Assembly (NCBI GenBank): GCA_946497585.1 | Contig: CAMMLF010000020.1 | Location: 1 to 17,237, forward strand | Length of the DNA stretch: 17,237 nucleotides | Reading direction: 5' to 3' | Source: an uncultured Clostridium sp. | GTDB lineage: Bacteria; Bacillota; Clostridia; TANB77; CAG-508 | Shown here: positions 14,446 through 17,237 of the stretch, piece by piece | How positions within the stretch are numbered: the first letter of the stretch is position 1 | How the letters are laid out: every line of letters begins with the position of its first letter | Translations under genes and position numbers: made by a program | Notes under the pieces: model-generated | What the model saw: only the letters and a program-made list of their open reading frames with translations | Databases searched by the model: none | What the model was told of the DNA's origin: nothing

Positions 14446-14727
14446 ATTTTTTTGGACTATTGTATTGAAAATTCTATTTTTGCTAAGGCAGTAGAAAAAG
14501 TAAAAATGAAAGATGAAGAAGATAAAATGTGGCAGTTGTATTTATCAACACAGCCTTATACTGATATGTCTTTTGAAGAATGGAAAAAGAAAACTTATAA
14601 AGATGCTACTGAAAAATATTTTAAATCTAAAACTAAGAAAATGAGCAAAATAGAAATTGATGCAACTATAAATAAGGCAAAACAAATATTGAAGGGATTT
14701 AAGCCTCCCAAGAAAGGAGGTAGTTAA
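14422..14727 (+). CDS. Tail assembly chaperone, downstream frame (gpT-like extension)
   Basis: A 101-residue frame from the first ATG; coding probably continues upstream to about 14392 in the -1 frame relative to the preceding gene. It contains FLDYCIENSIFAKAVEKVKM, EDKMWQLYL, SFEEWKK and a Lys-rich C-terminus, a pattern seen in the T part of G/GT chaperone pairs. The only ribosome-like AGGAG (14394-14398) is too far (over 20 nt) from the ATG, and the ATG sits inside a hairpin, so a frameshift fusion is more likely than independent initiation. The TAA stop overlaps the tape measure ATG by one base. Confidence 0.75.
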   Translation: MRRYSSGLIFLDYCIENSIFAKAVEKVKMKDEEDKMWQLYLSTQPYTDMSFEEWKKKTYKDATEKYFKSKTKKMSKIEIDATINKAKQILKGFKPPKKGGS

Positions 14728-17183
14728 TGCTTAAAGAATTATTTTCACTTTTTGGAACAGTTGGAGTAGATAACAAGAATGCAAATAAAGCGATAGATGA
14801 GACTAATGATAAAGCTAATAAATTAGCTGTTTCTATGTCTAAAGCTTTTGAGAAAGCAGGGAGCATATTCACAAAAACAGGTCAAGCGATGACAAAAGTA
14901 GGAGGTATTTGTACTGCAGCAACAGGAGCAATTGTAGCTGGACTAAGTACCGCTATAAATAGATTTGATACTTTAAATAATTATCCACGCGTACTACAAA
15001 ATTTAGGTTTTAGTGCAGAAGATGCAAGCAGGTCTATTGATATGCTATCAGAAGGAATTGATGGTCTTCCAACAACACTAGATGATGCAGCTAGTAGTGT
15101 ACAGAGGTTAGTTGCTAAAAATAATGATATAGATAAATCTACTAAATATTTTTTAGCAATGAATGACGCAATAGTTGCGGGAAATGCACCAATAGAGCAA
15201 CAAACGAGTGCTATGGAACAGCTTATACAATCTTATTCAAAAGGAAAACCCGAATTAGAAGAATGGAAGACTCTGATGACAGCAATGCCTGGTCAACTAA
15301 AACAGGTAGCTACAACATTGGGATACATAGATACAGATGGACTTTATGAGGCTTTGCAGCAAGGTAGCCTTTCTATGGACGAGTTTATGGATAAGGTAGT
15401 AGAACTTGATGAAAAAGGCTCAGAAGGAATTATTAGTTTTCAAGAACAGGCAAGAAATTCTTGTGACAGTATAGGAACAGCAATAGTAAATGTTTCAAAT
15501 AGGTTTAAAAAAGGATTTACTACTATTCTAACTAGTATAAATGAAGTAGCAAGTGATACAAAACTTGGTAGTATAGCAGGCATTATAAATAATTTATCAA
15601 CATCAATAAAAAATCTATTAGATAAAATAGGTGCGGTAGTTAAAGAAAACGAAGCAGTTAAGAGCTTAATTGAACAAATAACAAACGGAGTTTCAAAAAT
15701 AAGCTCGGCAGTAGAGTCATTAAATCCAGAAAAATTAGATATGATTGTAACTGCTTTTGTAAATATAGCTAAGTATGCCCCAATATTATTGGGAGTTGGT
15801 AAAGCAACTGAAACAGTTGGTAGTGCTTTTAATGGATTAAGTAAAGCAAGCAGTGCAATAGAAAGTGTAACTGGAAAGATACCAAAATTAGCAAGTTCAA
15901 TTGGTAATTTACCATCAAAAGTATCAATAGTTACCCAGGTATTTAAAAATTTTACTAGTGGAGTTGGTGGAGGTTTAGGTGTGATAGCATCAGACATTAT
16001 GCCTAAAACGACAGCCGCATTAGGAAAAATGGGTCAAGGTTTTCAAAACTTTGGAGGAAAAATATCTAGAATTTTTAAATCTGTAGGTTCTCAAGTAGGA
16101 AGTTTTACCCAACAAATACAATCAAAAATAGGTGGAGCGATTAATTCGGTTCTTCCTAATTTTAATGCAGGTATACAAAAAATATCTGGAAGCTTTAGTG
16201 GGTTATTTGGTAAAGTAATGCCACTTTTACAAGGATTTATGCCAGCTTTTGCATCTGCATTTAATATAACAGCAATCGCAGGTTTGGTAATTGCAGGACT
16301 AGGACTTTTACAAACTAACTTTGGCACTCAAATAAATCAAATGCTACAAACTGCTGCTCAAAAAGGACCAGGAATAATAACTAATTTAGTAAATGGTATA
16401 ACTTCTAAAATACCAGATTTAATAGCTAAAGGCTCAGAATTAATATTAAATTTATCTAATGCTCTTATAGCTAATTTGCCTACAATAATACAAGGCGGAA
16501 TGCAAATAATTGCATCACTTGTAACTGGAATAGCACAACAGCTACCAGTTCTTATTCCAAAAGCACTTGAGATACTTATAACTATAATTACTGGATTACT
16601 AGATAATATAGACTTAATAATAGATGCAGGTATTCAATTAATATTAGGTTTAGCACAAGGCTTAATAAATGCTATACCACAATTAATTGCAAAAGCACCA
16701 GAAATAATAGGAAAATTATTAACAGCATTAATAAATAATGCCCCTAAATTATTAGAGGCTGGATGGCAATTAATTCTTAGTCTTGCAAATGGAATAATAA
16801 ATAGTTTTCCAAAATTAGTAGAAGCCGCAGGACAAATAATTGAAACTATCTGGAATACGTTAAAGGAATTACCTGGAAAAGCTTTGCAATGGGGAAAAGA
16901 TATGATTCAAGGTTTCATTGATGGTGTTAAAGGAATGTTCTCAAATATAGGTAATGCAATTGCAGGGGTAGGAGACAAAATTAAAAGTTTTCTACACTTC
17001 TCGAGACCCGATGAAGGACCACTTAGAGACTATGAAACTTGGATGCCTGATATGATAGAGGGATTAACGAGAACTCTAACAAACAGTGCACCAAAACTTT
17101 ATAATGCAGCAAAGGGAATAGCAGAAGGAATAAGTAGAAATCTTAACTTTGAAGGAACAGCGAGCGTAAATGCAGGCACTTAG
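14727..17183 (+). CDS. Tail tape measure protein (TP901-type), possibly continuing past TAG
   Basis: An 818-residue tape measure protein that sets tail length and helps DNA injection. Residues about 45-200 match the TP901 core region (RFDTLNNYPRVLQNLGFSAEDA, SEGIDGLPTTLDDAASSVQ, MNDAIVAGNAP, MTAMPGQLKQV). Residues about 505-530 are strongly hydrophobic (ITAIAGLVIAGLGLL). A region of amphipathic repeats (about 545-715) follows, then FLHFSRPDEGPLRDYETWMPDM, a common near-terminal motif. AAAGGAGG (14713-14720) lies 6 nt before the ATG. Translation stops at TAG 17181-17183 shortly after NAGT, but the frame stays open to the window edge, and no ribosome site for another gene is seen there. Confidence 0.93.
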   Translation: MLKELFSLFGTVGVDNKNANKAIDETNDKANKLAVSMSKAFEKAGSIFTKTGQAMTKVGGICTAATGAIVAGLSTAINRFDTLNNYPRVLQNLGFSAEDASRSIDMLSEGIDGLPTTLDDAASSVQRLVAKNNDIDKSTKYFLAMNDAIVAGNAPIEQQTSAMEQLIQSYSKGKPELEEWKTLMTAMPGQLKQVATTLGYIDTDGLYEALQQGSLSMDEFMDKVVELDEKGSEGIISFQEQARNSCDSIGTAIVNVSNRFKKGFTTILTSINEVASDTKLGSIAGIINNLSTSIKNLLDKIGAVVKENEAVKSLIEQITNGVSKISSAVESLNPEKLDMIVTAFVNIAKYAPILLGVGKATETVGSAFNGLSKASSAIESVTGKIPKLASSIGNLPSKVSIVTQVFKNFTSGVGGGLGVIASDIMPKTTAALGKMGQGFQNFGGKISRIFKSVGSQVGSFTQQIQSKIGGAINSVLPNFNAGIQKISGSFSGLFGKVMPLLQGFMPAFASAFNITAIAGLVIAGLGLLQTNFGTQINQMLQTAAQKGPGIITNLVNGITSKIPDLIAKGSELILNLSNALIANLPTIIQGGMQIIASLVTGIAQQLPVLIPKALEILITIITGLLDNIDLIIDAGIQLILGLAQGLINAIPQLIAKAPEIIGKLLTALINNAPKLLEAGWQLILSLANGIINSFPKLVEAAGQIIETIWNTLKELPGKALQWGKDMIQGFIDGVKGMFSNIGNAIAGVGDKIKSFLHFSRPDEGPLRDYETWMPDMIEGLTRTLTNSAPKLYNAAKGIAEGISRNLNFEGTASVNAGT
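16360..16870 (+). repeat. Amphipathic repeat region in the tape measure gene
   Basis: The encoded segment repeats a unit of roughly 18-20 residues or its double, with the pattern of an Ile/Leu-rich helix ending in P-x-LI: SKIPDLIAKGSELI, ANLPTIIQGGMQII, QQLPVLIPKALEIL, NAIPQLIAKAPEII, NNAPKLLEAGWQLI and NSFPKLVEAAGQII. Such repeats are common in tape measure proteins and may vary in number with tail length. Confidence 0.75.
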
Positions 17184-17237
17184 ACAGCAGAGAATATGAG
17201 GACTAATGCCTATGATATAAATGCTTCAAGGGTAATA

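Noticed and set aside
15440..15997. Long minus-strand open frame (185 codons) opposite the tape measure gene
   Set aside because: It is a shadow of a well-supported coding region, with no recognisable domain and no reason from neighbours; all credible genes here are on the + strand.
4395..17183. Phage-wide reassignment of TAG to an amino acid
   Set aside because: Only the small terminase has internal TAG codons; long genes such as portal and tape measure have none, and TAG is used as a normal stop tightly abutting the next gene several times (for example 6190, 11976, 12791).
1..17237. CRISPR array, insertion sequence or attachment sites
   Set aside because: No regularly spaced repeat-spacer structure, transposase or integrase sequence was seen; the repeats at 1194-1453 are too close and irregular for CRISPR.

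Overview
The window is a contiguous stretch of an AT-rich, low-GC Gram-positive prophage or temperate siphophage. Every credible gene is on the + strand. Strong AGGAGG ribosome sites, A/T-ending codons, an almost complete absence of CGG codons and the protein families (VapE, SNF2, SPP1-type portal, MuF, GP20 scaffold, PBSX/skin-element-like connectors) point to a Bacillota host, probably of the Clostridia/Tissierellia type. No integrase, lysis or host gene is visible, and both ends cut through phage genes.

Layout. (1) Replication block, 3-3640: the C-terminal part of a VapE-family P4-type helicase; a 298-bp gap with about ten TTGGAA/TTCCAA repeats, a hairpin and AT-rich 9-bp tandem repeats (candidate replication origin); a VRR-NUC nuclease broken by a 1-nt insertion; a SNF2-type helicase; and an acidic coiled-coil protein. 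(2) Late switch, 3657-4394: a sigma-region-4-like late regulator, followed within 5 bp by three 10-bp-phased TTCAyy repeats, a TATAAT box, a leader hairpin and a 42-aa ORF. (3) Packaging and head, 4395-11410: small terminase interrupted by two in-frame TAG codons, large terminase, portal, MuF protein with a C-terminal nuclease toxin domain separated by a 1-nt frameshift, an intergenic region that looks like an independently transcribed structured RNA, GP20-like scaffold, major capsid protein and a small head protein. (4) Connector and tail, 11445-17183: connector, head closure, gp10-like protein, tail terminator, major tail protein, a tail assembly chaperone pair in a -1 frame arrangement, and the tape measure protein.

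The genes form one replication-to-tail transcription programme. Many neighbours overlap or abut, suggesting translational coupling. Three genes are interrupted (VRR-NUC, small terminase, MuF toxin tail). This may mean a decaying prophage, sequencing error or recoding. The two +1 frameshifts lie exactly at the only two in-frame CGG codons I find in the window, and both gate a nuclease domain. The other signal least explained by ordinary annotation is the candidate RNA at about 9022-9229, which has a near-consensus promoter, a closed multi-helix fold and an intrinsic terminator inside the late operon.
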